64,000 nucleotides of DNA from Alphaproteobacteria bacterium (GCA_021776025.1 JAJFGR010000012.1:310001-374000); one strand, 5' to 3'. Positions 44,800-53,758 are shown, numbered from the stretch's first letter. The notes: generated by a model from the sequence alone, not told the origin. Program-made: numbers and translations.

Positions 44800-45003
44800 A
44801 TGGCCAAAGCCACCTACGTCAAAGTGAGATTAGAGAGCGAAGCGGAGACGGGATACCGTTATTACGCCAAACGTTCGACGCGCGCGGAATATAAGCTTCG
44901 CAAGAAGAAATTTGACCCTTGGGCGATTAATGAGAAGACAGGCAAAAAAGGTGTACATGTATTTTTCGTTGAGAAAAAGCTTCCGCCGCATAAAAAGAAT
45001 TAA
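44800..45003 (+). CDS. rpmG: Ribosomal protein bL33, extended form
   Basis: 67 residues beginning MAKATYVKVRLESEAETGYRY, with the L33 pattern (TGxxYYxKxxxR, KLRKKKFDPW). It lacks zinc-binding cysteines (C-minus type). It is about 12 residues longer than usual: an insertion NEKTGKKGVH and the tail LPPHKKN distinguish it. It follows rnr, as in many alphaproteobacteria, but has its own promoter and terminator. Confidence 0.85.
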   Translation: MAKATYVKVRLESEAETGYRYYAKRSTRAEYKLRKKKFDPWAINEKTGKKGVHVFFVEKKLPPHKKN

Positions 45004-45030
45004 CTGAAGAGCAGTTTTTTGATTTACCGA

Positions 45031-45056
45031 AAAGCGCCTTTAGGGCGCTTTTTTTG
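45031..45056 (+). terminator. Rho-independent terminator after rpmG
   Basis: Stem AAAGCGCC / GGGCGCTTT with a short TTTA loop followed by a run of seven or more T residues, 28 bp after the rpmG stop. Confidence 0.85.
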
Positions 45057-45079
45057 TCTTTAAAATTTAGGTTAGGACG

Positions 45080-46882
45080 ATGTTTTTAAATAAGGCCAAT
45101 AAATATAAGCTGAATTACACGCCGGATACGAACATTCCGACGGGTCTGTTTGCGTATGTCAAAATGGTGGTGAAACGTAATCCACGGATGTGGGCGTTTT
45201 TTATCTTTACCGATATATTGCATGCGGTGCGTTATCCGTTATCCTTTTTTCTAGTCGGCTTGGTTATTGATCGATTAACCGGGCTACCGGAAGGATCGGA
45301 TATTCCCCTAGAAGTATGGCATTACACGGCTCTGATTTTTACGGCTCTGTTTGTTGGGGAACTCGCACATACGGTTCCAGTTTATTGGACTTTTGATTGG
45401 ATCAAACGTGCGCGCGCCGAGCTGCGTAGTGATTTGTTAGCTTATACGCTCAAGCATTCCTATACGTATTTTCAAAACCATTTTGCCGGGTCATTGGCCC
45501 GCAAAGTGACTGAGGGGATTGAAAAAGCGCTTTATTTGAATGAACAAATCAGATGGCAGATCCTTATGCCTTTGGTTAACATGATAACATCTGGCCTTAT
45601 ATTGCTGAAGGTGTCCGTTCTTTACGGCGCTGTCACTTGCGTGTTTGTTCTCATTATTGTGCTGCCCGTTCTATTGAAGCTTAAAAAGCTTACAGAACAA
45701 TCGCGAATTTTTGCCGATTCTTGCTCCAACGTTACGGGTCAGGTTGTTGACAGCCTGACAAACATGGCTTCGGTAAAGTCCTATGCGCAAGAGGAACGCG
45801 AGTTACAAGAACACAAAGATGTTTCCGAGGTTCAGATGAAGGCGTGGCACAAAATGCTACGTACATTTTTGCTGCTCGATAACTATCGCAGGGTGACTTT
45901 TGTTATTTTTGGCACAGGGATGATGGCGCTTTGTTTGATTGGCTGGAAAAATCAGATTATCAGCTTGGGTGAGATGGCTACGATTATGGGCATTTCCTTT
46001 AGCTTTACAGGGATCGCTTGGCATCTAAGCGGTGGCATTATCCATGTCATGGAATCTTTGGGGTATTTGAATGATTCCCTGACGACGTTAATTAAGCCGC
46101 ATGCGGTGAGTGATAAAGACGATGCCAAGACGCTTGAGGTCTCACAAAGTGAAATCGCGTTCAAGGATGTACGTTTTGATTACGACCAGCTGGCCGTTTT
46201 TGATGGGCTAAATATTACGATTAAGCCGAAACAACGCATAGGTTTGATCGGCCACTCTGGCGCGGGGAAAAGCACGTTCATCAATTTGATCCAGCGTTTT
46301 TACGACGTTCAGGACGGGCAGATCTTAATTGACGAACAGAATATTGCCGATGTGAGCCAAGAGTCTTTGCGGGCAAACATTGCTGTAATTCCGCAAGATA
46401 CGTCGCTGTTCCACCGCACAATCATGGACAATATTCGTTATGGACGGCTGAATGCCAGCGATGAAGAGGTTCATGCGGCCGCAGAAAATGCCCATGCCTT
46501 AGGGTTCATTGAAACACTGCCTGAAGGGTTTGATACCTATGTTGGTGAGCGCGGCGTGAAGCTTTCCGGTGGGCAGCGCCAGCGCATTGCGATTGCGCGC
46601 GCGATTTTGAAAGATGCACCGATCCTAATTCTGGATGAGGCTACATCAGCGCTGGACAGCGAGAGCGAAAAACAAATTCAAGATGCGTTGCAGAATTTGA
46701 TGGCCGGAAAAACCGTGATAGCGATTGCGCACCGTCTTTCAACGATTAACCATTTGGACCGGTTGATTGTGATGGAAGATGGAAAAATTGTTGAAGATGG
46801 AACGCATAGCGAGCTTGTAGAAAATCAAGGGGTTTATCAACGCCTGTGGGCGATGCAGTCTGGCGGGTTTTTGCCGGAATAG
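45080..46882 (+). CDS. ABC transporter, fused membrane and ATPase domains
   Basis: 600 residues: six-helix exporter domain (about 35-330) and nucleotide-binding domain (about 360-590) with Walker A GHSGAGKST, signature KLSGGQRQR, Walker B ILILDEATSAL and the switch His in IAHRLST. It is of the MsbA/HlyB half-transporter type and should work as a homodimer. The substrate is unknown; lipids, peptides or drugs are all possible. It follows the rpmG terminator and ends 2 bp before the pleD end on the other strand. Confidence 0.93.
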   Translation: MFLNKANKYKLNYTPDTNIPTGLFAYVKMVVKRNPRMWAFFIFTDILHAVRYPLSFFLVGLVIDRLTGLPEGSDIPLEVWHYTALIFTALFVGELAHTVPVYWTFDWIKRARAELRSDLLAYTLKHSYTYFQNHFAGSLARKVTEGIEKALYLNEQIRWQILMPLVNMITSGLILLKVSVLYGAVTCVFVLIIVLPVLLKLKKLTEQSRIFADSCSNVTGQVVDSLTNMASVKSYAQEERELQEHKDVSEVQMKAWHKMLRTFLLLDNYRRVTFVIFGTGMMALCLIGWKNQIISLGEMATIMGISFSFTGIAWHLSGGIIHVMESLGYLNDSLTTLIKPHAVSDKDDAKTLEVSQSEIAFKDVRFDYDQLAVFDGLNITIKPKQRIGLIGHSGAGKSTFINLIQRFYDVQDGQILIDEQNIADVSQESLRANIAVIPQDTSLFHRTIMDNIRYGRLNASDEEVHAAAENAHALGFIETLPEGFDTYVGERGVKLSGGQRQRIAIARAILKDAPILILDEATSALDSESEKQIQDALQNLMAGKTVIAIAHRLSTINHLDRLIVMEDGKIVEDGTHSELVENQGVYQRLWAMQSGGFLPE

Positions 46883-46884
46883 CG

Positions 46885-48312
46885 TTATTCGACGGTTTTA
46901 CGCTCGGAGACTTTGTGGTCTTCGGGGTTCAGTTTGCCGACTCCTTCAAAAACAACACAATTACGCCCGCCTTCTTTGGCTTCGTAAAGGGCTTTGTCTG
47001 CGCGCTCGAGGACTTCCAGCACTGTATGATCTTCAAAGTCGATAATCGTACCGCCAATGGAAGTCGTGATTGTGAGGGGGCCCGCTTCAGCGCCAACGTC
47101 AAAAGGTGTTTCGCCGATAGCGCGGCGCAGACGTTCGGCGACCATATAGGTTCGCCGCTCTGATACGTCAGGCAAAATGGCGACGAATTCTTCACCGCCT
47201 ATACGCGCGACAAGGTCAAAGCTCCGCAGGTTATCTTTTAGACGCTCAGCAAAAATTTTGAGCGCTTCATCGCCGGCCTTGTGGCCATGGGTATCATTCA
47301 CCGGTTTGAAATGGTCAATATCGATCATCAGCACAGCCAGTGATTTCTTGCTCGTCTTGTTTTTCTCAAGCAATTTTTCAAGGTGAACTTCGAGATAACG
47401 GCGATTATAAAGCCCAGTCAAGCTGTCGGTCAGGGCCATAGAGAGGCTGATTTCATAGGTTGCACGCAAGCGCTCCTGAAAACGTTTGCGGCGAATTTGC
47501 GTGCGTGTACGCGCCAAAAGTTCAGAACGCTCAATGGGCCTCAAAAGATAATCATGAGCCCCGATTTCAAGGCCGTGGGCAATGCGGTCCATATCGTCTT
47601 CACCTCCAATCATGACCAAAGGTACGGCACGCGTGCGTTCATTGGATTTAAGATGCGAACACAGGCGCAAGCCATCTTCGCCTTCGAGGTTTAAACTGAC
47701 TATCACCAGATCAAAATCATGTGAGCCGACGAGCTCCATCGCTTCAGCGCCGTTTTCCGCGCCCATAATCGTATGATGGTCAGTTTCGAGAGTTTCTTCC
47801 ATTTTGCGGAGTTCGAAGTCTTTATCCTCGATAATCAGGATATGAGCATTTTCGGATGGTTCGGTCATGGCATTGGCGGAGGAATCGACAACGCCGAGCT
47901 GATTGGCGGTGTTTTCACGAATGCGCCATTCATCGGTCGACATTTTCAAACGCACCAGCGAGCGAACGCGGGCCATCAGCGCGGTGTCGTTAATGGGTTT
48001 AGAGAGAAAATCATCAGCGCCGGATTCGAGACCGCGCACTTTATCCTGCACATCGGTAAGGGCTGTGACCATCACGACCGGGATATGCGCGCTTTCGGCA
48101 TTTTCCTTGATTTTTACACAGACCTCAAAGCCGTCCATGCCAGGCATCATGACATCGAGAAGGACAATATCGGGACTTTCCTCAGCGACCTTGCGCAAAG
48201 CTTCTTCGCCATTCATCGCGGTCAAGACCTCGTAATACTCGCTGGAAAGTTTGGCTTCCAGCAGTTTTACGTTTGGCAAAATATCATCAACGACCAGCAC
48301 ACGTGCGGACAT
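46885..48312 (-). CDS. pleD: PleD response regulator, diguanylate cyclase
   Basis: 475 residues, REC-REC-GGDEF. REC1 has Asp53 in LLDVMMPGMDG. REC2 lacks the phospho-acceptor (Ser206 in VIVSLNLEGEDG), the adaptor form known for PleD. The cyclase domain has DSLTGLYNRR (296-305), GGEEF (372-376) and the RSFD inhibitory site (363-366). In Caulobacter PleD makes c-di-GMP at the stalked pole and drives polar development. It follows divK by 17 bp on the same strand, the conserved alphaproteobacterial arrangement. Confidence 0.95.
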   Translation of the reverse strand: MSARVLVVDDILPNVKLLEAKLSSEYYEVLTAMNGEEALRKVAEESPDIVLLDVMMPGMDGFEVCVKIKENAESAHIPVVMVTALTDVQDKVRGLESGADDFLSKPINDTALMARVRSLVRLKMSTDEWRIRENTANQLGVVDSSANAMTEPSENAHILIIEDKDFELRKMEETLETDHHTIMGAENGAEAMELVGSHDFDLVIVSLNLEGEDGLRLCSHLKSNERTRAVPLVMIGGEDDMDRIAHGLEIGAHDYLLRPIERSELLARTRTQIRRKRFQERLRATYEISLSMALTDSLTGLYNRRYLEVHLEKLLEKNKTSKKSLAVLMIDIDHFKPVNDTHGHKAGDEALKIFAERLKDNLRSFDLVARIGGEEFVAILPDVSERRTYMVAERLRRAIGETPFDVGAEAGPLTITTSIGGTIIDFEDHTVLEVLERADKALYEAKEGGRNCVVFEGVGKLNPEDHKVSERKTVE

Positions 48313-48329
48313 GTTTTAACCTTCGTTTC

Positions 48330-48692
48330 TTATAAATAACTTTGTATTACATCCATGAATTTCCCAACCGATATTGGCTTGGAAATATAATCTTCACATC
48401 CGCCTTCACGGATCTTTTGTTCATCGCCCTTCATGGCGAACGCGGTCACAGCAATGACGGGAATATGTTTGAGAGCGTCATCATCCTTAAGCCATTTGGT
48501 TACTTCCAAACCCGAAACTTCGGGGAGCTGAATGTCCATCAGAATAAGGTCAGGTTTATGTTCACGCGCAATATCGAGGACGTTTCGCCCATCATTGGTT
48601 TCCAGCGTGTTGATGTCATGCGCTTCCAGCAAATCCTGAAACAATTTCATGTTCAATTCATTGTCTTCGACAATTAGAACGGTTTTACTCAT
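48330..48692 (-). CDS. divK: Cell-cycle response regulator DivK
   Basis: 120-residue receiver-only protein with EDNELN (9-14), Asp53 in [12 protein letters not shown], and KPIS near 106. By homology to Caulobacter DivK it links the PleC/DivJ kinases to CckA and so to CtrA activity. The name is supported by sequence and by pleD directly downstream. The 157 bp before it (48693-48849) are AT-rich and hold its promoter; a TTAATATTAA word is there but without CtrA spacing. Confidence 0.93.
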   Translation of the reverse strand: MSKTVLIVEDNELNMKLFQDLLEAHDINTLETNDGRNVLDIAREHKPDLILMDIQLPEVSGLEVTKWLKDDDALKHIPVIAVTAFAMKGDEQKIREGGCEDYISKPISVGKFMDVIQSYL

Positions 48693-48849
48693 AAATTTTG
48701 CCCTGTGTCTTTTGACTTCCTAGAAGCCAGCCCCATATAAGAGAATAGCAATGTCTTTGTTTCCAAAGTCTTAATATTAAGCAGTGTGCGTATTTTATTT
48801 ATAATCTTATAGGTTTTTGCCCTAATTGAGAACCGATTTATAGGCGCGC

Positions 48850-49710
48850 TTATTCGTTGAACTCCTTACGGTTACAGCTGTCTTCGATGGGTTCCACGGC
48901 AATAAGCTTTTGAGATACTGAAAAATCGTCATATTCAATCAACATGTCGCTAATCAAGCTATTTTCATGAAAAACGAGGTTCATTTCGTAATCGGACGTC
49001 GATTCTTGGTCCTGTAAGGGGAAAAAGGCCAGGCGCACGGCACGGGCCGGTGATTCGAGTAACTCTCGGTCCATCGTACTGGGCAGCTCTGTTGCCAGTT
49101 GGGCTGGCTGCACTGATTTGCCAATAAAGGCATTTACGCTCACAGGGCCTTCTTCATCACTGCCATCAAAGATGGTGGCATTATAAAATTTTCCACCTTC
49201 ATGCATTTTTTGCGCGACCGCCATCGTGTGCGCCACAGGGAAAAGCGTGCCTTCTGGGAGTTCAAATTCAAGCTCGGCTGGAATTGTAAATATTGCATTT
49301 CCGGCCAAGGCGTCCGTCATAGATGAGCTTCCGCGCATTTCCTCAAAAACCTCCCCATCGCGTTTACGCTGCGAGGTGAAATTCAAACTCTGTCCATCGA
49401 AGGTTTCATAGGTCGAAAAATTACTGGTGATACGCATTGGCGCGCTATCGGCATATTCATACAAAATGTTGAAACGGTGGTTGGTTGTCCAAGCATCGCA
49501 AGATGGTTGCCATTCATAGAACATCTGGCCGGAAATATTGAGGATTTGAGAGCCACTGCGCGAGCCGGCCAACTTTATATCATAAAGCGCCTTATGAGGG
49601 GCAAAGGCTATCTCATCAGGAGAGGGTTTAATTTCACTGGCATGGCCCTGCGCATTGAAAACAAGCAAAGACGCCAGGACAAGAGCAAAAGAAAATTTAA
49701 TTTTGGGCAT
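48850..49710 (-). CDS. EipB-like (DUF1849) periplasmic envelope-integrity protein
   Basis: 286 residues from ATG 49710, with a signal peptide ending QGHAS near residue 25. The mature protein has the EipB pattern: APHKALYDIKL (about 37-47), DGQSLNFTSQRK, LPEGTLFPVAHTM and TIFDGSDEEGPV. Cys71 (SCDAW) and Cys279 (DSCNRKE) match the conserved disulfide that closes the spiral beta barrel in Brucella EipB. EipB is needed for envelope integrity in Brucella; the same role is inferred here. The frame extends 17 codons upstream but those residues do not look like part of a signal. Confidence 0.8.
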   Translation of the reverse strand: MPKIKFSFALVLASLLVFNAQGHASEIKPSPDEIAFAPHKALYDIKLAGSRSGSQILNISGQMFYEWQPSCDAWTTNHRFNILYEYADSAPMRITSNFSTYETFDGQSLNFTSQRKRDGEVFEEMRGSSSMTDALAGNAIFTIPAELEFELPEGTLFPVAHTMAVAQKMHEGGKFYNATIFDGSDEEGPVSVNAFIGKSVQPAQLATELPSTMDRELLESPARAVRLAFFPLQDQESTSDYEMNLVFHENSLISDMLIEYDDFSVSQKLIAVEPIEDSCNRKEFNE

Positions 49711-49815
49711 ATAGCGTGCGCTTTCTAAGACAATGGCGCCCATCATATCAAAGCCAAGCAAGCGCGAAAAGCGCTAATCCCGCTAAAAGGCGGCAATCTC
49801 TTCCGGGGTCAGGTA

Positions 49816-49837
49816 GGAAAAAACAACCGTTTTTTCC
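49816..49837. repeat. Perfect hairpin upstream of the degenerate GGDEF gene
   Basis: GGAAAAAAC (49816-49824) and GTTTTTTCC (49829-49837) with loop AACC, in the 284-bp gap between eipB and the next gene. It points toward neither gene end, so it is not a usual terminator for a coding gene. The rest of the gap (49711-49994) shows only TCATGA twice (49965-49978) near the downstream start. Confidence 0.4.
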
Positions 49838-49994
49838 GTAATTTTTTCATTTTGCAAAAAATACAGCCTAAGAAGAGTTCCGCAATCTGTTGTTTTCCAA
49901 CCATTTATCCCGATATAAAACTGGCACAACATTCGCAATGTTTAGATCATAGGAATAATTAACGTCATGAAATCATGATGAAAAGGGTAGCTTA

Positions 49995-50759
49995 ATGACC
50001 TCGGACACGATCCAGAATAAGTATGCGAGAAGCGGCGTTTCTTCTTTGCCGGGCTCTTGGAAAAAGCGGCTTGAGCTGACGCGCGATCAGTCTTTTCTTG
50101 ATGGACAGCGCGATATATTTGACATTCTCGCTCGCCAGAAAGATGACCCAGACACTTGGCAGCAAAGTATGGGGGAAACTGTCGATTTTCTTGAACACGC
50201 ACGCGTGATGCTGAAGAACGCAGAGAAAAATATTTTTGAACAAGACAAGCGGCTTAAGGCGCTTGAAAATGCGAGCGGTATTGACCCATTAACAGGCTTG
50301 CTGAACCGCAAGGGCTTTTCGAAAGCCCTGATCCGTGAAATTTCACGAACGAACCGAGCTTATAATGATGGCGGTTTGCTGGTGATATTCAATTTAGAAA
50401 ATTTTTCGACCATTCAAAAAGAACAAGGTGAAGAAGCCAGCATCTTGGCGGTTAAGCTTGTCGCGCGCGCGTTAGAAAATGAAATTCGCGATATGGATTT
50501 GGCAGCGCACACACAGGATGATGAATTTGTATTGCTGTTTACCGACACCGATATGGGCAAAGCGCTGAGCCGTCTTCAAGACATGGCGCTTCGGCTGAAC
50601 CGTTTATCACTGATCTGGAACAAGACGGAAATTCGTATCAGCCTGAGCCTTGGGCTTAAAAGCTATCAACAAGGAGCAAAGGCCGAACAAATTTTTCAAG
50701 ACGCCAATCAAGATTTACAACGCAACCGGAAAGGGCCTGTGGATACGAAAAGCGCATAG
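49995..50759 (+). CDS. Degenerate GGDEF-domain protein, probably inactive
   Basis: 254 residues. A helical N-terminus (1-95) precedes a GGDEF fold that starts normally (GIDPLTGLLNRKGFSKAL, 95-112). The active site is lost: the metal-binding FxDxDxF is FNLENF (132-137) and the signature is QDDEF (174-178), both glycines gone. It more likely binds GTP, c-di-GMP or a partner than makes c-di-GMP. It starts the accessory-looking patch and is followed by a strong terminator. Confidence 0.75.
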   Translation: MTSDTIQNKYARSGVSSLPGSWKKRLELTRDQSFLDGQRDIFDILARQKDDPDTWQQSMGETVDFLEHARVMLKNAEKNIFEQDKRLKALENASGIDPLTGLLNRKGFSKALIREISRTNRAYNDGGLLVIFNLENFSTIQKEQGEEASILAVKLVARALENEIRDMDLAAHTQDDEFVLLFTDTDMGKALSRLQDMALRLNRLSLIWNKTEIRISLSLGLKSYQQGAKAEQIFQDANQDLQRNRKGPVDTKSA

Positions 50760-50830
50760 ATTTTATAAAGTTTCCCGATGCTTGCTTGTCCCCTAACCGT
50801 GAACGCAAACCTATAGCAAGCGAAACCCCC

Positions 50831-50873
50831 AAAGCCCGGCTCTCCCCCTCCCCTAAAATGAGCCGGGCTTTTC
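50831..50873 (+). terminator. Rho-independent terminator
   Basis: AAAGCCCGGCT (50831-50841) and AGCCGGGCTTTT (50861-50872) pair perfectly over 11 bp around a C-rich loop, ending in T residues. It follows the degenerate GGDEF gene by about 70 bp. Confidence 0.8.
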
Positions 50874-50934
50874 TTTGACAAAATGAGCTTAAATCAGGTA
50901 TCTTAGGGAAAATCAAAGCAAAGGACGAATTAGA

Positions 50935-51645
50935 ATGCCTGATGGATCAACCTTTATGGCGACACCAGTAAAAGAAGAAAGCCAGCCAAAGAAGGCCATA
51001 AACCCGTATTTGGTAGCCTCCCTGCCGCTTAAAGCAGAAAACAAGGGGCAATTAGATCTCCTGCTTCAGCAGCTTCAAAGGATAGGTAAAAGCGTTGGCG
51101 TTTTAGCCGGAGCTTTTGCTGCGCGCCTTAAAGATTTAAGCGATGTAGAAGCGCTGTTAGAGTTTGATAAAAACCGCAAAGCGTTAGAAGACGCTCTTAC
51201 ATTCGATATAAAGTATGAGCAAGTTAAAGACAAAATTTACAATACAAGAGAAGTCATCAAACAAAGAATTTATGAAATCAATGAGGAAATTGGCGATAAA
51301 GCCCTTAGCGGTTCAGGGGGCGGTAATTCTAGCAGTGCTTCAGGCGGAAGCAAGGCAAAGGGTAAAACAGCATATTTCACATCTGGACAAAGTTCTGAAA
51401 AACGAATTGTGGCCTTACGCAAGCAAAGAGACAACCTGCAAACGTTGGATAAAGAACTGGTTAATGAAGACACAGAGCTTCAAACTACGAGCGAAATAAG
51501 CAAGCTTGGCACTATCGAGACTAAGGTAGATAGAGTCGCCAAAAATTTGGATGATATTCCTAATTTTCGGACGCTTGGCGTCGACTTATCTTCTGGAATC
51601 TCGAAAGAAAATAATTCAAAAAATGAACCGGGCGGGAACATATAA
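50935..51645 (+). CDS. Unknown coiled-coil protein A
   Basis: 236 residues, no signal peptide or membrane helix. Mostly helical with coiled-coil potential (about 40-125 and 155-200), interrupted by a Gly/Ser linker (GSGGGNSSSASGGSKAKGK, about 126-144) and ending in an Asn/Ser-rich tail. One hydrophobic stretch (VGVLAGAFAARL, about 54-65) is too short for a membrane helix. No family was recognised. It lies 81 bp before a second such protein on the same strand. Confidence 0.6.
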   Translation: MPDGSTFMATPVKEESQPKKAINPYLVASLPLKAENKGQLDLLLQQLQRIGKSVGVLAGAFAARLKDLSDVEALLEFDKNRKALEDALTFDIKYEQVKDKIYNTREVIKQRIYEINEEIGDKALSGSGGGNSSSASGGSKAKGKTAYFTSGQSSEKRIVALRKQRDNLQTLDKELVNEDTELQTTSEISKLGTIETKVDRVAKNLDDIPNFRTLGVDLSSGISKENNSKNEPGGNI

Positions 51646-51725
51646 ATTGATTGTCCGATTGAATTTCAAAGCGGCACGTATTAAAAGCAAAAGATATTCA
51701 CTCTGACAAAGATGGTTCAACACAC

Positions 51726-52442
51726 ATGAATGATACCCCGAACGCATCGGCTTCTATCGATCCTGATGAAGTGATTAAAGGCTTTGGACAAGCATCAGAA
51801 ACAACGTTGCTGTTTTCTGATGCGCTGAAGCTATTTTTGGCTTCTGAAAAAATCGGGGTAAAAAACCCGTATGAAGAGCTTAGCGATAATGAAGTAATAA
51901 ATTTGTGCGCTGAGCCTGGACGCCTGCCGGAACATTTAAAAAGCTTTATTCTGTGGCAAACCAATATATTGAAACTCGATATTATTGAGATCTCACAAAC
52001 AGAAATGCCGAAAAGTTTTAAGTTTAAATATGATGTGAACGGTTCAAGGCTGGACGAGATGACTTCGGATGATGAACGTAAAGCGGCCATTCAAACTTAT
52101 ATGGATGAGCAAGAACGTTATTTTGCAAAATTCAACGAAGTGCGGGCTATTTTGGAAGCCACCGAGGACCAATTCATCAAGATTGAGGGTATTTTGCTGC
52201 GCGCGGAAAGCATGGACGATGCGGTGAGCGGGCGCATTAAAGCAGAGAAAGAGGCGCTGGGAGAAATCAAAAAACAACTTTGCGATATGCGTGCAATTTT
52301 GGAAGATGATGTCCTGCCAGATGTTATAAATCTTGATAAAGCGCTGGAAATTACCAAGGAGCTTATGATTCAGCTCAGTGAGATCAATATCACCTTGCGT
52401 GATAATATCCGTAGACATCAGCTTTCCCGCGACGACGAATAA
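51726..52442 (+). CDS. Unknown acidic coiled-coil protein B
   Basis: 238 residues, soluble and acidic; the second half (about 100-230) is strongly helical (KAEKEALGEIKKQLCDMRAI). Residues 35-75 form a compact helical part with LFLASEKIGVKNPYEEL. No family recognised. Its position after protein A, before the HPt/response-regulator pair on the opposite strand, suggests the two proteins belong together, but that is inference. Confidence 0.6.
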   Translation: MNDTPNASASIDPDEVIKGFGQASETTLLFSDALKLFLASEKIGVKNPYEELSDNEVINLCAEPGRLPEHLKSFILWQTNILKLDIIEISQTEMPKSFKFKYDVNGSRLDEMTSDDERKAAIQTYMDEQERYFAKFNEVRAILEATEDQFIKIEGILLRAESMDDAVSGRIKAEKEALGEIKKQLCDMRAILEDDVLPDVINLDKALEITKELMIQLSEINITLRDNIRRHQLSRDDE

Positions 52443-52459
52443 CGCCTGAACTAATCAGA

Positions 52460-52969
52460 TTAGCTGAATTTTTCAATCGCTTTTTTCAAAGCCGCTTTGA
52501 GTTCGTCTGCGAGCGGGCCGCCATCATCCTTTAAACCCTGCTTATGAACAACAGTGATGGAATCAACACAAGCTTGTATGATGACCCGCTGCGCCTCCAT
52601 GCTTAAATCAGTGTGGGTGATATAATCGCGTAAGTTTTCGGCAAAATACGCTAAAATACTATAACCGCATTGCGCGCTTATATCCTTAATCTCATGAGCG
52701 ATCGTGAAAACTTCTTGGGCTTTTTCCTCACGTTCGGGAGAATTGGGCATATCGCGCATTTCCAGCCATTTTTCCGAAAGAACGGACAGATCCCCCCCCA
52801 TATCTTCCGAAAACCTTTCACACAACAACTCAATCAGCTTATCGGCTTTTTCTATGGCCTTATCATCAACAAAGCCCGGATCGTCTTTATGGTTAGGACT
52901 TAACCGCTGGCGAAGCCGGTTCGTCAGTTTGAAGATTTCAAATCCTTTTTTCTTTTTAGACCTAGTCAT
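52460..52969 (-). CDS. HPt-like phosphotransfer protein
   Basis: 169 residues from ATG 52969; the frame upstream is not used, since this ATG overlaps the preceding gene's stop (ATGACTAG). About 38-150 forms a helical bundle in which FTIAHEIKDISAQCGYSIL (about 89-107) matches the HPt pattern AHxLKGxSxxxGxxxL with His92. The basic N-terminus (MTRSKKKKG) is unlike typical HPt proteins. It probably carries phosphate between a hybrid kinase and the response regulator encoded just upstream. No kinase gene is next to it. Confidence 0.7.
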   Translation of the reverse strand: MTRSKKKKGFEIFKLTNRLRQRLSPNHKDDPGFVDDKAIEKADKLIELLCERFSEDMGGDLSVLSEKWLEMRDMPNSPEREEKAQEVFTIAHEIKDISAQCGYSILAYFAENLRDYITHTDLSMEAQRVIIQACVDSITVVHKQGLKDDGGPLADELKAALKKAIEKFS

Positions 52970-53531
52970 TGTGAACCGTAAATTCTTCGGGTTGGATAAC
53001 TCTTCGGTCTTCAAATTTAATAGGCGTTTCGTGCCGTCGCCGATCAGGACCAAAATAATTTGGCGTTTGAAGGAAGGCGCGGGGTTGTTCAATGACCGAC
53101 GTTATGCGCTGTGCCAGACTTTTTCCGGAAAGTGGTTTAACCAGAGCCTCATTCGCGCCGCTGTCGCGGGCCATGGCAATAACTTTTTCCGAGGTGTAGC
53201 CGCTAATGACAATGATCGGTAGAAATTTTATTTTCTCGTCGTTGTGAGCGCGGACCCAGTTGATCAGCTCTAACCCCGAACCGCCAGGCATTAGCCAGTC
53301 CGTCAAAACAACATCAACGCCTGAAATGTGGCGGCTTTGCACCCGGGCCTGCGTAATCGTTAGTAAATCCTGCGCTTCCTTGGCGCTATTACAAACAAGA
53401 ATTTCGCCAACACCAAAGGACTTCAACATGGCCGAAAGCAGCTCCATCATCGAATGGGAGTCCTCGACAACCAGCACGGAAAAATTGCTTAAATCGTACG
53501 GTTGCGGTTCATCTTTTGATGCAAAAAACAT
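52962..53531 (-). CDS. Response regulator with GPDRRR tail
   Basis: 189 residues from ATG 53531 (AGAAGG six bases upstream; the longer TTG start at 53564 is not needed). Receiver domain about 16-145 with VVEDSH, Asp78 in LTDWLMPGGSG and KPLSG. The C-terminal 40 residues hold YFGPDRRR and FEDRRV, a short conserved basic motif found at the end of many alphaproteobacterial receiver proteins, with no known DNA-binding fold. It overlaps the HPt gene by 8 bp, so the two act together. Divergent from the LysM pseudogene across 227 bp. Confidence 0.82.
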   Translation of the reverse strand: MFFASKDEPQPYDLSNFSVLVVEDSHSMMELLSAMLKSFGVGEILVCNSAKEAQDLLTITQARVQSRHISGVDVVLTDWLMPGGSGLELINWVRAHNDEKIKFLPIIVISGYTSEKVIAMARDSGANEALVKPLSGKSLAQRITSVIEQPRAFLQTPNYFGPDRRRHETPIKFEDRRVIQPEEFTVHND

Positions 53532-53696
53532 GGAGGCCTTCTGTTTTGTATGGGCGCGCGCCAAAACTTACAAATAAGGATAACAGGAAGAAAAGCGCTG
53601 TCAAAAGCTAATCTTCCCGGTTTTTTAAAAACATCACGGATTATGGTTTCTCTCAGCGCGATCTGAAACAAGGAAGAAATGGGCTGAAAACCCATA

Positions 53697-53711
53697 TTAA
53701 CCATGCCTTAA
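53697..53711. promoter_or_regulatory. CtrA-like box TTAA-N7-TTAA
   Basis: TTAACCATGCCTTAA at 53697-53711, followed by C, matches the CtrA consensus TTAA-N7-TTAAC exactly. A TATCTA lies 17 bp downstream of the second half (53731-53736), so the box would overlap the -35 of a promoter reading rightward into the LysM gene (ATG 53759, ribosome site GAGGGTG). It also lies 166 bp upstream of the divergent response-regulator gene. Confidence 0.5.
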
Positions 53712-53758
53712 CGCCCTTTTGTTAGAATTTTATCTAAGTATAAAAAGAGGGTGTAATT

